From Bacillota bacterium (GTDB taxonomy: Bacteria > Bacillota > Clostridia > Christensenellales > CAG-138), in NCBI GenBank assembly GCA_023393045.1, contig JAEWMV010000036.1, positions 1-50,276 on the forward strand: a stretch of 50,276 nucleotides of DNA, given 5' to 3'. Below the pieces are notes generated by a model, which searched no databases, was not told where the DNA came from, and saw only the letters and a list, made by a program, of their open reading frames with translations. Below, piece after piece: positions 33,438 through 41,380 of the stretch (position 1 is its first letter; every line of letters starts with the position of its first letter). Made by a program: the position numbers and the translations under genes.

Positions 33438-34898
33438 ATGACCCGCTCGTACGAAACGCTCAGGGAGATGGCCGCAGCGCTCGGCGCGAGGCTGTATGAA
33501 AAATCCTTCGTTCCCGTGGAAGACGGTTTTGTCCTCATGGCCGACTTTGGCGCGGCTGACGCGCTGATCGTCAACCTTCCCGGCGCGCCTTTTTGCGGTG
33601 AGGAAAAAACGTTTGGCAACATAGAACTTACCGTCGCGCCGCTCAACCACGAAAACGCCGCCGCGCTGCGAAGGCTTTTTCCTTATACCGCACCCTCCCC
33701 GGTGCTGACCCGTCCGCGCACGCTGGGCGTGGGGGACCGCCTTGGCATCGCCGGGCCGGGGCACATCCGCACATTTGAAAAGTACGACGCCGCGCCCATA
33801 CTCGCCCAGCAGTCCATACGCGAGCTGACGCTCACGGGCCGCACCTTCGAGCAGGTGCTCGACTGCGCCACGTTCTCGGTGTTTCGCGAGGGCTTCCGCC
33901 GCGGCTTCGGCGCGGACGGGGATCATCTCAAAAAGGCCGAGGAGGTGGAGTACGCGCTTGGCTGCGGGTACACGATGATCACCCTTGATTGCAGCGAGCA
34001 TATCCGAAACGACGTCGCTACGATGTCGGACGACGAGGTGAAGGCCCTGCCCGACGATTACGCCCCGCTCATCGCCAAATACCAGGGCCTCGAGGTTGAC
34101 GTAGAGGGGCTGCGGCTGCGCTTTGGCGGCATGGAACTGCTGCGCACGGTGCACATCTACGGCGCGGCCATCGCCTTTGCTGCCGGCATATACGAGCGTT
34201 TTATCAAGAACGCCGCCGTCGATTTTGAAATTTCCATAGACGAAACAGAGACCCCCACGACCCCTCTGCAGCACTATTTCGTCGCCAACGAGCTCACCGC
34301 GCGCGGCGTGCGCATGGCAAGCGTGGCTCCCCGCTTCTGCGGCGAGTTCCAGAAGGGCATCGACTACATCGGCGACCTCGATCAATTCCGCGCGGAATTT
34401 GCCGTGCACGCGGCCATCGCGCGCAATTTCGGCTACAAAATCAGCGTCCATTCCGGTTCGGATAAGTTTTCCGTATTCCCAACGGTGGGCGAGGAAACGC
34501 GTGGCCGCTTCCACGTGAAAACGGCGGGCACCAACTGGCTTGAGGCGATGCGCCTCGCGGCCTCGGCTTCCCCCGCGCTGTACCGCGAAATACATGCTTT
34601 CGCGCTCGAGCATTTCAATGAGGCGAAGAAATACTACCACGTCACCACCGACCTGACCAAAATTCCACCGCTCGCGTCCCTTTCGGACGCACTACTCCCC
34701 GCGCTTTTCGACCTTAACGAAGCGCGCCAGCTCATCCACATCACCTATGGGCTCATCCTCGCCGCCAAGAACGAAAGCGCCGACCTCTTCAAGACCCGCC
34801 TCTATTCCCTGTGGCGCACACACGCGGCCGAATACGCGCTGCTGCTTGAGAAGCACATCGGAAGGCACCTGGAGTTGTTGGGGGTAGGGAAGGTATAA
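33438..34898 (+). CDS. uxaE: Tagaturonate epimerase
   Basis: A 486-residue protein matching the UxaE family, which epimerises D-tagaturonate and D-fructuronate. Recognisable stretches include LGVGDRLGIAGPGHI near residue 95, the FREGFRRGFGADGDHLK loop and YKISVHSGSDKFSVFP with its His. With UxaC it lets galacturonate and glucuronate meet in one pathway. GGAAAGGAG is upstream of the ATG. No fructuronate/tagaturonate reductase, dehydratase or KDG enzyme is nearby, so the rest of the pathway is elsewhere. Confidence 0.92.
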   Translation: MTRSYETLREMAAALGARLYEKSFVPVEDGFVLMADFGAADALIVNLPGAPFCGEEKTFGNIELTVAPLNHENAAALRRLFPYTAPSPVLTRPRTLGVGDRLGIAGPGHIRTFEKYDAAPILAQQSIRELTLTGRTFEQVLDCATFSVFREGFRRGFGADGDHLKKAEEVEYALGCGYTMITLDCSEHIRNDVATMSDDEVKALPDDYAPLIAKYQGLEVDVEGLRLRFGGMELLRTVHIYGAAIAFAAGIYERFIKNAAVDFEISIDETETPTTPLQHYFVANELTARGVRMASVAPRFCGEFQKGIDYIGDLDQFRAEFAVHAAIARNFGYKISVHSGSDKFSVFPTVGEETRGRFHVKTAGTNWLEAMRLAASASPALYREIHAFALEHFNEAKKYYHVTTDLTKIPPLASLSDALLPALFDLNEARQLIHITYGLILAAKNESADLFKTRLYSLWRTHAAEYALLLEKHIGRHLELLGVGKV

Positions 34899-35389
34899 TG
34901 TCTTTTAGAGAGAAACTAATACGGGGGGACAAAACCATGACCGTGAGCGAATACTGGGCGAAATTCCTGCGGGAAACCAGGCGGGACGCCGCGACGGAAT
35001 ATTTTGAATGCTTTCATTTTGAAATGAGCGAAAAATGGGCGAGCGAATTGCTCCGCCTCGTTTTGATTGGGCAGAAGCGCGCCACGGCGAGCAGTCTGCA
35101 CGCGTTTAAGGCGGAGGGGCAGCGGCCGCCGCAGGCGGGGGATTTGAGCATCGTCACCGACTGGGAGGGCAATCCCCGCTGTGTGATTGAGACCAAGGCC
35201 ATCACCATACTGCCGTTTCGGGAGGTGACCTTCGACATCTGCGGCCGCGAGGGGGAGGACGACTCCCTCGAATCCTGGCGCGAGGCGCACACGCGCTTTT
35301 TCACCGCGGAGGGGAAAGAGCTTGGCTATGAATTTTCCGAGGATATGCCGGTGGTGTTTGAGGATTTCGAGGTCGTGTACACGGACTAA
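34898..35389 (+). CDS. ASCH-domain protein
   Basis: A small PUA-like ASCH-domain protein of 150 or 163 residues. The domain core is visible in LVLIGQKRATASSLHAF, GDLSIVTDWEGNPRCVIET and the end EFSEDMPVVFEDFEVVY. ASCH proteins bind RNA or modified nucleosides; some are amidohydrolases of N4-acylcytidines. Two starts are plausible: the ATG at 34898, which overlaps the uxaE stop (TAATG), and the ATG at 34937 after GGGGGG, where family proteins usually begin. Either way it follows uxaE on the same transcript. A hairpin follows. Confidence 0.87.
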   Translation: MSFREKLIRGDKTMTVSEYWAKFLRETRRDAATEYFECFHFEMSEKWASELLRLVLIGQKRATASSLHAFKAEGQRPPQAGDLSIVTDWEGNPRCVIETKAITILPFREVTFDICGREGEDDSLESWREAHTRFFTAEGKELGYEFSEDMPVVFEDFEVVYTD

Positions 35390-35407
35390 ATCAATCGGGC
35401 AATGATA

Positions 35408-35433
35408 AAAGCGGCCGCAATGGCCGCTTTCGT
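35408..35433 (+). terminator. Hairpin after the ASCH gene
   Basis: AAAGCGGCC (35408-35416) pairs with GGCCGCTTT (35422-35430); the following T-run is interrupted (TTTCGTT). It lies between convergent genes. Confidence 0.6.
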
Positions 35434-35451
35434 TATGCACCAGTTCTCTAC

Positions 35452-36132
35452 CTAATCGGCTATATGCTTTTGCAGCAGTTCCTGTCCGGGCGCGTAGGAC
35501 GCGCGTACCTCGCGCAGCATGCTCTGATAAAACGCCTGCGCGGACGCCTGGCGCTCCCTGGCAATTTGCGCACCCCGCCTCGTATAGAAGCGGGCATAAA
35601 GCCCTTCCAGCTTATATTTGTATTCCTGAAAAAGGGATGGGACGGTATCCCCCGCGCCGTCGGACACCTCTCCGTCCGGCGTGAGAGAGTAGAGCGGCTG
35701 CGACGTCTGCCCTTTATAAAAGAGGGTGCGCGCAATGCCAAGCGTGCCCGTGGCGTCTATCTTATCCGCGTCAAACAATATCTTCGCCTCAATACTTTGC
35801 GGCGGCATATCGGTGGGGAAGCGGTGCGTCATCACGCATTCCTTCACGCGGTGCGCGTATTCTTTTGAAAAGCCGTGCGCGGTCAAAAACGCGTACGCTT
35901 TCTCGCCGCCGACGACGGCGTGGCATACCCGGGGATCCTCAAACTGCTCGCGGCGGCCAATGTCATGGAGCAGGCACGCGCAGATGAGCACGTCGTAATC
36001 CACGTCCTCCTCAAAGCCCGCGATATCCAGCGCAACATAGAGCACCCGGTAGATATGGTCCTTGTCGTGCGCGCTGTCGTCCATGCAGGAAAGCATGTGC
36101 GCCTCGAGCATCCTATAAGTCCGTGAATCCAA
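35452..36132 (-). CDS. HD-domain phosphohydrolase
   Basis: A 226-residue HD-superfamily metal hydrolase: His in DKDHIYRVLYVALD, the HD pair in ACLLHDIGRREQ, His in CHAVVGGEKA and Asp in LFDADKIDATG. The closest type by eye is the YedJ-like group of predicted phosphohydrolases acting on nucleotides; the substrate is unknown. The start is a TTG supported by GGAGGA eight bases upstream. It is followed on the same strand by no close gene, and preceded by the GNAT gene at 36196. Confidence 0.9.
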   Translation of the reverse strand: MDSRTYRMLEAHMLSCMDDSAHDKDHIYRVLYVALDIAGFEEDVDYDVLICACLLHDIGRREQFEDPRVCHAVVGGEKAYAFLTAHGFSKEYAHRVKECVMTHRFPTDMPPQSIEAKILFDADKIDATGTLGIARTLFYKGQTSQPLYSLTPDGEVSDGAGDTVPSLFQEYKYKLEGLYARFYTRRGAQIARERQASAQAFYQSMLREVRASYAPGQELLQKHIAD

Positions 36133-36195
36133 CGTTGTTCTCCTCCATGCGTTCTTCGTTCGATGTTTGCGGCGCTCCCGCCCGATGTACGCCTT

Positions 36196-36723
36196 TTAGA
36201 GCGCGATCCAGTAACGTTCCAGATAAACGTTGTCCCGCTCGCAGTATACCGTGCTTTCGTACGCGCCGCCGTTTGCGCGTATGGTGCGGCGGCTGCCCTC
36301 ATTACCCTCAATGCAGGTGACAAGCACGCGCAAAAGGCCGTGCGCGCGGCAAACCTTGAGGCATTCGGCAAGCATGCGCTTGGCGTAGCCCTTCCTGCGC
36401 TCGTCCGGCCGGACGCAATAGCCGATATGGCCGCCATACTTTTCAAGGAATTCGTTGAAGCGATGGCGGAACTGGATCATGCCCACGATTTTTCCGTCCG
36501 CCTCGCGCATGAAAACGAACTGCTCCGAAGGCACCCAGTTTGGGGGAATCGTCTCCTCGCTCTCCCACAGCCGGTTGCTTTCCAGCCATTGGGCAACGCT
36601 TTCCATGCGCCGCAGCGGCCCGGTGCCGTCCATGGAGCTGCCGGCCTCCAGCATCGCATTGCGAAACAAACGGATTTCTTCTTCCATCGAGCTATCGGGT
36701 TTGATGAGCGTGCACGCGTCCAT
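36196..36723 (-). CDS. GNAT-family N-acetyltransferase
   Basis: A 175-residue acetyltransferase. GKIVGMIQFRHRFN gives the beta4 region, and GYCVRPDERRKGYAKRML is the acetyl-CoA loop (R-x2-G-x-A type). NEGSRRTIRANGG is the alpha4 region. The acceptor is unknown. GGGAGGAAAC precedes the ATG. It lies in a run of minus-strand accessory genes with another GNAT directly upstream (27 bp). Confidence 0.9.
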   Translation of the reverse strand: MDACTLIKPDSSMEEEIRLFRNAMLEAGSSMDGTGPLRRMESVAQWLESNRLWESEETIPPNWVPSEQFVFMREADGKIVGMIQFRHRFNEFLEKYGGHIGYCVRPDERRKGYAKRMLAECLKVCRAHGLLRVLVTCIEGNEGSRRTIRANGGAYESTVYCERDNVYLERYWIAL

Positions 36724-36749
36724 GTTTCCTCCCGCCGCCTCTGCGCGGC

Positions 36750-37232
36750 TTAAATATGCTTCTCGTAAAATACGATGGTCATGCCGGGCTGTATGTCCTT
36801 TTCCTCGCCGGTGGCGACATAGTCCATCTTCTCATAGAGATGGCAAAGCTTCGCCTCCTGCTTGATGGTATCCAGTTCCCATAAGCGGGCGTCCGGGTAG
36901 AGGGCCTCCGCCGCGCGTATCGCCCGCTGGGCATACCCCTTGCCCTGGAATTGCGGCAGGATGAACATGGGGGATATCCTGCACGCGCCGTTTTGCAGCC
37001 GCACGACGCGCATCGCGCCGATGCTTCCGCCGTTTTCATCGCCCGGCCGTATCAGGTAATAGTCCGTGAAAGGCTGCGCCATCCTCTGCTCGATGCGCTC
37101 CAGCCCCTCCGCGCCCGGATTGGTGGCAAAGTCCCGGTATTTTTCAAGCAGAGACGCAAACGCCCTCACCTGCATTTCGTGTATCGCGCGGCAATCGGCG
37201 GCCGCCGCCTTTTTCAACCGGATACGCATCAT
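36750..37232 (-). CDS. GNAT-family N-acetyltransferase
   Basis: A 160-residue acetyltransferase with the pattern SIGAMRVVRL, MFILPQFQGKGYAQRAI (acetyl-CoA loop Q-x-x-G-x-A) and LCHLYEKMDYVATG. The acceptor is unknown. GGAGGT at 37242-37237 serves one of two adjacent ATGs (37232, 37229); the GTG at 37238 overlaps the binding site and is unlikely. Confidence 0.9.
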   Translation of the reverse strand: MMRIRLKKAAAADCRAIHEMQVRAFASLLEKYRDFATNPGAEGLERIEQRMAQPFTDYYLIRPGDENGGSIGAMRVVRLQNGACRISPMFILPQFQGKGYAQRAIRAAEALYPDARLWELDTIKQEAKLCHLYEKMDYVATGEEKDIQPGMTIVFYEKHI

Positions 37233-37265
37233 GGGCACCTCCGCAAGCGTCGCTTTTATTATGGG

Positions 37266-37463
37266 CTATGCCTCCGCGCCGTCGAGGCGCAGGCCCATTT
37301 CTTTGAACTTTTCGCGTCCCTTTTGTGTGATCACATAGACGGTGGACTTGCCCTCGTCGAGCTCTATCCAGCCCTGCTCCACAAAAAACGCGAGCAGCTC
37401 AGAGCCCAGCTTGCCGCCCAGATGGTCGTAGCACTTTCTTCCGGTCGTCTCCCTGCGCTTCAT
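37266..37463 (-). CDS. Small winged-helix-like protein (ArsR C-terminal-region type)
   Basis: 65 residues. The CYDHLGGKLGSELLAFFVEQ segment is like the region that follows the HTH in many ArsR-family regulators (CYDHLAGRLGV type). A wing-like strand pair (KSTVYVITQKGREKF) follows. The canonical N-terminal helix-turn-helix is absent and no remnant is seen upstream, so this is either a free-standing short family or a regulator fragment. AGAAGGG precedes the ATG. It sits between a serine hydrolase and a GNAT. Confidence 0.65.
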   Translation of the reverse strand: MKRRETTGRKCYDHLGGKLGSELLAFFVEQGWIELDEGKSTVYVITQKGREKFKEMGLRLDGAEA

Positions 37464-37517
37464 AGGCCCTTCTCACTTTCCGAAGGTTTAATTTATTTAA
37501 GATGCGGAGTATCCTGC

Positions 37518-38546
37518 CTATTTGCCCGCCATGCATGTCCGGATGCTTCTGTGGAGCGCCCAAACATCATCCCCGTAATTGCTCACCAGCGTAATCACTG
37601 CATTTTGGCTTGGCTCATAGGAGGAAATAAAGCTTACGCCGGGGTCGCAGCCCTGAAAATATGGATTGAAGTCGTCGTTTCCGTTCGGTTCCAGCCAGAT
37701 TCCATACCCATAATATCCCGATTCTTCATCGCCGCTGTGGCGGCGCAACATCCCGGCGGTCGTTTCGCCTGTGAGCAAGTTGTGTGACAACAGCGCGTCC
37801 CAGAATTTTGCGATGTCGCCCACCGTCGTAAACGCGCCGCCCGCGCCGGTGCCTTTCGCGTCCACGCTGTATATATTCGTGCGAAACCCGTTCCCATCTT
37901 CATCGAAAATATAGTTGCAGGCGCACTTCGCAGGGAGACGGTCCAGCTCGTAGTACCCCGTCGAATCCATGCCGCAGGGGTCAAAAATATTGCGCTGAAG
38001 GTAAGCGTCAAACGGCTGATCGGTTAAAGCTTCGATCATCATCGCCAGCACGACAAAGCCTGTATTGTTGTATTGAAACCTTGCGCCGCGCGGGTACATC
38101 ATGGGCTTGTGGAGGAACAGCGGCAGCAGATCCGCGTTTGTCCGTATCCTGTAATTGGGAAAATCCTTCCACAAATCCTCGTACTCGCTCATGACGCTTT
38201 CGTCAAAATAATCCGGAATGCCGGAGGTGTGCGTGAGCAATTGCTCCACGGTGATATCCGTATCAATCCCCTGCCAATCGCGGGGAAGAATATCGCCCAG
38301 CGTATCCCGAAGGCGCAGTTCGCCGCTTTCAATCAGCTGGAGTATCGCCACGGCCACAAAAACCTTGCCCGCGGAAGCGGTCGCAAATTTCGTTTCGGGC
38401 GTGTTGGGGATTTGGTTGGGAAAATCCGAGTAGCCGTATGCCTTTATAAACACAGGCCGGCTATCCCTTGAAATTTGCGCGCAGCCCCGGAAGCCCTCGT
38501 CGGACAGAATGCGCGCGATGCTCTTCTCTATCGTATCCGTATCCAT
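37518..38546 (-). CDS. Beta-lactamase-fold serine hydrolase (PF00144)
   Basis: A 342-residue class C beta-lactamase/esterase-like protein. The SxxK nucleophile is in FATASAGKVFVAVAIL, the YxN motif in FQYNNTGFV, and a C-terminal G-rich strand lies near DPGVSFISSY. There is no signal peptide, so it probably acts in the cytoplasm, as a peptidase or esterase rather than a resistance beta-lactamase. The ribosome binding site is weak. The nitroreductase gene begins 16 bp upstream of it, on the same strand. Confidence 0.9.
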   Translation of the reverse strand: MDTDTIEKSIARILSDEGFRGCAQISRDSRPVFIKAYGYSDFPNQIPNTPETKFATASAGKVFVAVAILQLIESGELRLRDTLGDILPRDWQGIDTDITVEQLLTHTSGIPDYFDESVMSEYEDLWKDFPNYRIRTNADLLPLFLHKPMMYPRGARFQYNNTGFVVLAMMIEALTDQPFDAYLQRNIFDPCGMDSTGYYELDRLPAKCACNYIFDEDGNGFRTNIYSVDAKGTGAGGAFTTVGDIAKFWDALLSHNLLTGETTAGMLRRHSGDEESGYYGYGIWLEPNGNDDFNPYFQGCDPGVSFISSYEPSQNAVITLVSNYGDDVWALHRSIRTCMAGK

Positions 38547-38561
38547 TGTAATTGCCCGGCT

Positions 38562-39125
38562 CTATCTCACGAATATGATCTTGTCGCGGTCCGGCACATG
38601 GGGCGCCCTCGTGGTGTTGGCGTACCCCAGCAGCACCGAGCAGCCGAACGCATACCCCTCGGGGAAACCCAGCCGTCTGCTGAACTCCTCCGCGCGAAGG
38701 CCGCTTGCAAACGCCATGCCCGCAAACCCGCACATGAGGTTGGCTAACCCAAGCGACGTTGCGGCGAGCGCGATATTCTCGCAGAGTATGCCGCAGTCGA
38801 CGAGCGCGGGCCCGTACTGCGCCGGATCGATGGGCACGACGATCATGCACGGCGCGCCGTAGAACAGCCTTCCGCCGCGCTCCATAATCCTGTTGTAGCC
38901 GGATTTATCCTCCATGCCTGCAAGGTAGGACATGCCCTCGGCCTCCATGTCCGCTATCAGTTGCCTGTTTGTGACGACAATCACCCGCCACGCCTGACGG
39001 TTCATGCCGCTTGGCGCCTGTATCGCGGCGTCGGCAATCGCCCGCAGCGTTTCCTCCGGCGGCATTTCATCCTTAAAATCGCGGCAGGAGTAGCGCTCCG
39101 CGATTACTTTCAGCGTTTCGTTCAT
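38562..39125 (-). CDS. Nitroreductase-family FMN protein
   Basis: A 187-residue FMN-binding nitroreductase: RYSCRDFKDEMPPEE at the N-terminus, APSGMNRQAWRVIVV for FMN contacts, then DCGILCENIALAATSLGLA and the GYAN strand. Such enzymes use NAD(P)H to reduce nitro groups, quinones or flavins; the substrate is unknown. AAAGGAG precedes the ATG. Confidence 0.92.
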   Translation of the reverse strand: MNETLKVIAERYSCRDFKDEMPPEETLRAIADAAIQAPSGMNRQAWRVIVVTNRQLIADMEAEGMSYLAGMEDKSGYNRIMERGGRLFYGAPCMIVVPIDPAQYGPALVDCGILCENIALAATSLGLANLMCGFAGMAFASGLRAEEFSRRLGFPEGYAFGCSVLLGYANTTRAPHVPDRDKIIFVR

Positions 39126-39222
39126 TCTTAATACGCTCCTTTGTTTATCTCATTTTGCCCTGCCCAGAACAACACTTCCCGTTTGCCCGCAAGAAGCTTC
39201 GGGTCTTACATATATCATACCA

Positions 39223-39933
39223 CTACTTCCCGAAGCAAAAAACATCGGGAATGTGTTCTTCCCCAAACGTTTTGCAGCCCATCCGGTAGAGCGCCTTGGC
39301 GTGAATCCTGTCGTGCCAGACAAACCTGCGCAAGACTTTTCGAAGCGTCCACTGCTCCCCATAGCTGCCGTCGAATACCCGGTTGTCAAGGAAATCGTGC
39401 GTACGCTCAAGCGAGGCGAAGCCGCGTGCCCTGCACGCGTCGATGGCGCCTTCGCAGTCAGCGTCGACGCCGATTTCACCAAAGTAATAGGCGTTTACGC
39501 CCCTGGTATGCGCGTACATCTGCCGCGCGTTCGTCGGGACCTCGCCGTAGAAGGTTTTGCGCGGAAGCAACGCGCTTTCTTCCTTGCTCGGGAACGCCTG
39601 ATACAGCCGCTCGAAATCACTTGCCGATCTGAGCGCGAGCGCTTTTAATTCCCCGTATTCCTCCACGCTCAGCGGGAGTTTTTCGCTCTCGAAGAGAACG
39701 TCGCTGTCGGCGTCGGCAATCTGCAGGTTCGACGCCCTCTCCTGAACGATCTGCGTTTCTATCGGAACGCGGATATCCTCCCCGGTTTTCCACGCGAGAT
39801 AGGCGGGAGTTTCCTTTTGGAATTTGGCAAGAGCCTCTTCCTTGCGCGCGCCGCGGGTAAAGGCGCCCACAAAATTGTCCGCGTAAATCAGCGAATCGTT
39901 TCCGTTGTGCTCCCACACGCATTTAATCAGCAT
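39223..39933 (-). CDS. HicB-like N-terminus joined to DinB-like helical domain
   Basis: A 236-residue protein of unknown function. The first 50 residues (DSLIYADNFVGAFTRGARKEEALAKF) resemble HicB-type domains, which place a strand pair before a helix. The C-terminal part (YGEQWTLRKVLRRFVWHDRIHAKALYRM) resembles a DinB-like four-helix bundle with its metal-binding His residues. GGGAG precedes the ATG. Both assignments are by pattern only, and the combination is unusual in my experience. Confidence 0.7.
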   Translation of the reverse strand: MLIKCVWEHNGNDSLIYADNFVGAFTRGARKEEALAKFQKETPAYLAWKTGEDIRVPIETQIVQERASNLQIADADSDVLFESEKLPLSVEEYGELKALALRSASDFERLYQAFPSKEESALLPRKTFYGEVPTNARQMYAHTRGVNAYYFGEIGVDADCEGAIDACRARGFASLERTHDFLDNRVFDGSYGEQWTLRKVLRRFVWHDRIHAKALYRMGCKTFGEEHIPDVFCFGK

Positions 39934-40050
39934 TAATACTCCCTCGCAGAAAGCTTATTTAGCCTCAGTTTAGCACGGCGCTCCCCTTCCTTCAAGCGCG
40001 GCGGGGGAAGGGGAAACGCCTTATATATCAACAATTCCCCTCGATTTAAC

Positions 40051-40080
40051 ATGACGCGATCCTTCGCGGCCTGCTATAAT
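40051..40080 (+). promoter_or_regulatory. Promoter of the DUF4003 gene
   Basis: ATGACG at 40051-40056, 18 bp, and TATAAT at 40075-40080 with TG at 40072-40073 (TGCTATAAT). Confidence 0.6.
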
Positions 40081-40115
40081 AACAGTGTCAATATGCGATT
40101 GGGAGGTGCATGCCG

Positions 40116-41108
40116 ATGGAACCAAAAGCGCTTGAAAGGTTGGAGTTGTTTGCAGAAAACGCGCTGGCGGTGAAACAGGAATTCAAATGGCAGGACGCAA
40201 TGCTCAAACGCCTGGCCGCGCTGCTTTACGCCGCCGAGGACAGGACGGCGAACCTTGCCGCCATGCGGGGGTGCCACGAGCTCGTCAAAAGGAGCGCGGG
40301 CTGGTTTTCATCCTTCCGGGGCCATTCTTCCATGACCGTCGCCGCCATGCTTTCATTGAGCGAAGATCCGGCGGCGTTGTTAAAGAGCGCGCTCATGGTC
40401 TACGACATGCTCAAGCAGGCGCATTTTCACGCCTCGGACTATCTCGTCATCGCCGCCGTTGAAATCGCGGCCAGCGCCGGGGAAGACCGGCATGCCGAAG
40501 CGGTAGAGCGGGCGAGGGCGTTCTACGACGGCATGCGGGGCGACCACTGGTTTTTGACCGGGCAGGACGACTATATCTTTTCGGCCATGCTGGGACTTTC
40601 CGATATCGAGGTGGCCTCCGGCGCGGAGAGGATGGAGAGGCTGTTTCAGGCGCTGCGGCCGGAGTTCCATACAGGCATCGGCGTGCAGTCGCTCGCGCAG
40701 GTGTTGGTGCTCGGCGAGGGCGGCGCGGATGTTCACACGCGCGTACTCGCGCTGCGCGACGCCCTGCACCGCCGCAAAATGAAGCCGCTCTGCCAGGCGT
40801 ACACGCTTTCCTCCCTCGGCGTGCTGGCGCTGCTTCCGCAAAACACCGACGAAATCGTCGATCAACTCGAGGAAACCGCCGTGCTGCTGCGTACAAAAAA
40901 AGGCTTCGGCCCATTTTCCGTCGCAAGGCAGGAACTGCTGCTCCTATCCGCCGCGCTCGTCTCCCTCAATTCGGTAGATGAAATCAAGCGGGGCGCGCTC
41001 AACACTTCGCTTTCCACCAGCATCACCAACATCATCATCGCGCAGCAAGCGGCCCTTGCCGCCGCGGCAGCGGCTTCCGCTGCCGCCGCTTCGTCCGCCT
41101 CGTCCTGA
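40116..41108 (+). CDS. DUF4003-family protein
   Basis: A 330-residue, largely helical protein matching DUF4003: LFAENALAVKQEFKWQ at the start, SSFRGHSSMTVAAMLSLSEDP near 75, and the FSVARQELLLLSAALVSL helix. The function is unknown. The last 25 residues are an Ala/Ser-rich tail. GGGAGGTG at 40101-40108 is one base from the ATG at 40110, but seven from the ATG at 40116, which I choose. The 3' end (41084-41113) is copied at 42905-42934, after the next gene. Confidence 0.85.
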   Translation: MEPKALERLELFAENALAVKQEFKWQDAMLKRLAALLYAAEDRTANLAAMRGCHELVKRSAGWFSSFRGHSSMTVAAMLSLSEDPAALLKSALMVYDMLKQAHFHASDYLVIAAVEIAASAGEDRHAEAVERARAFYDGMRGDHWFLTGQDDYIFSAMLGLSDIEVASGAERMERLFQALRPEFHTGIGVQSLAQVLVLGEGGADVHTRVLALRDALHRRKMKPLCQAYTLSSLGVLALLPQNTDEIVDQLEETAVLLRTKKGFGPFSVARQELLLLSAALVSLNSVDEIKRGALNTSLSTSITNIIIAQQAALAAAAAASAAAASSASS

Positions 41109-41113
41109 TCGGG
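41084..41113 (+). repeat. 30-bp direct repeat, left copy
   Basis: CGCCGCTTCGTCC...GATCGGG, 28 of 30 identical to 42905-42934. It overlaps the end of the DUF4003 gene, and the two copies bracket the methyl-accepting protein gene. Confidence 0.7.
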
Positions 41114-41170
41114 TGATGCGGCATAGCGCCGCCACCGGCGCAGGGCCGCGCGGGAGAAAAATCATCGAAT

Positions 41171-41202
41171 ATAAGCAAGCACCCTTAAGGGTGCTTGCTT
41201 AT
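41171..41202. terminator. Perfect palindrome, probable terminator
   Basis: ATAAGCAAGCACCCTTAA and its complement form a 16-bp stem with no true loop. No long T-run follows, so activity is uncertain. It lies in the 272-bp gap before the methyl-accepting protein gene, where I see no other feature. Confidence 0.45.
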
Positions 41203-41380
41203 TGTCATGCCGCCCTCTTTTCCGGATTCATCGGATGCTTGTACAATCGGTGTAAAATGTAATTGCTCTGCTCAAAACGCTCATCTTATGCGCGATTTCA
41301 CACGATTTAAATCAAAGAAAACAGTTGCGCGCCGACATGGCTCGGTCAGGATAAAGCAATGGAGGACGAAGGAGGGTTCC

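Noticed and set aside
41030..41105. GCC/GCT-rich run that could be taken for a repeat array or CRISPR-like tract
   Set aside because: It is the Ala/Ser-rich coding tail of the DUF4003 protein; there are no spaced identical repeats.
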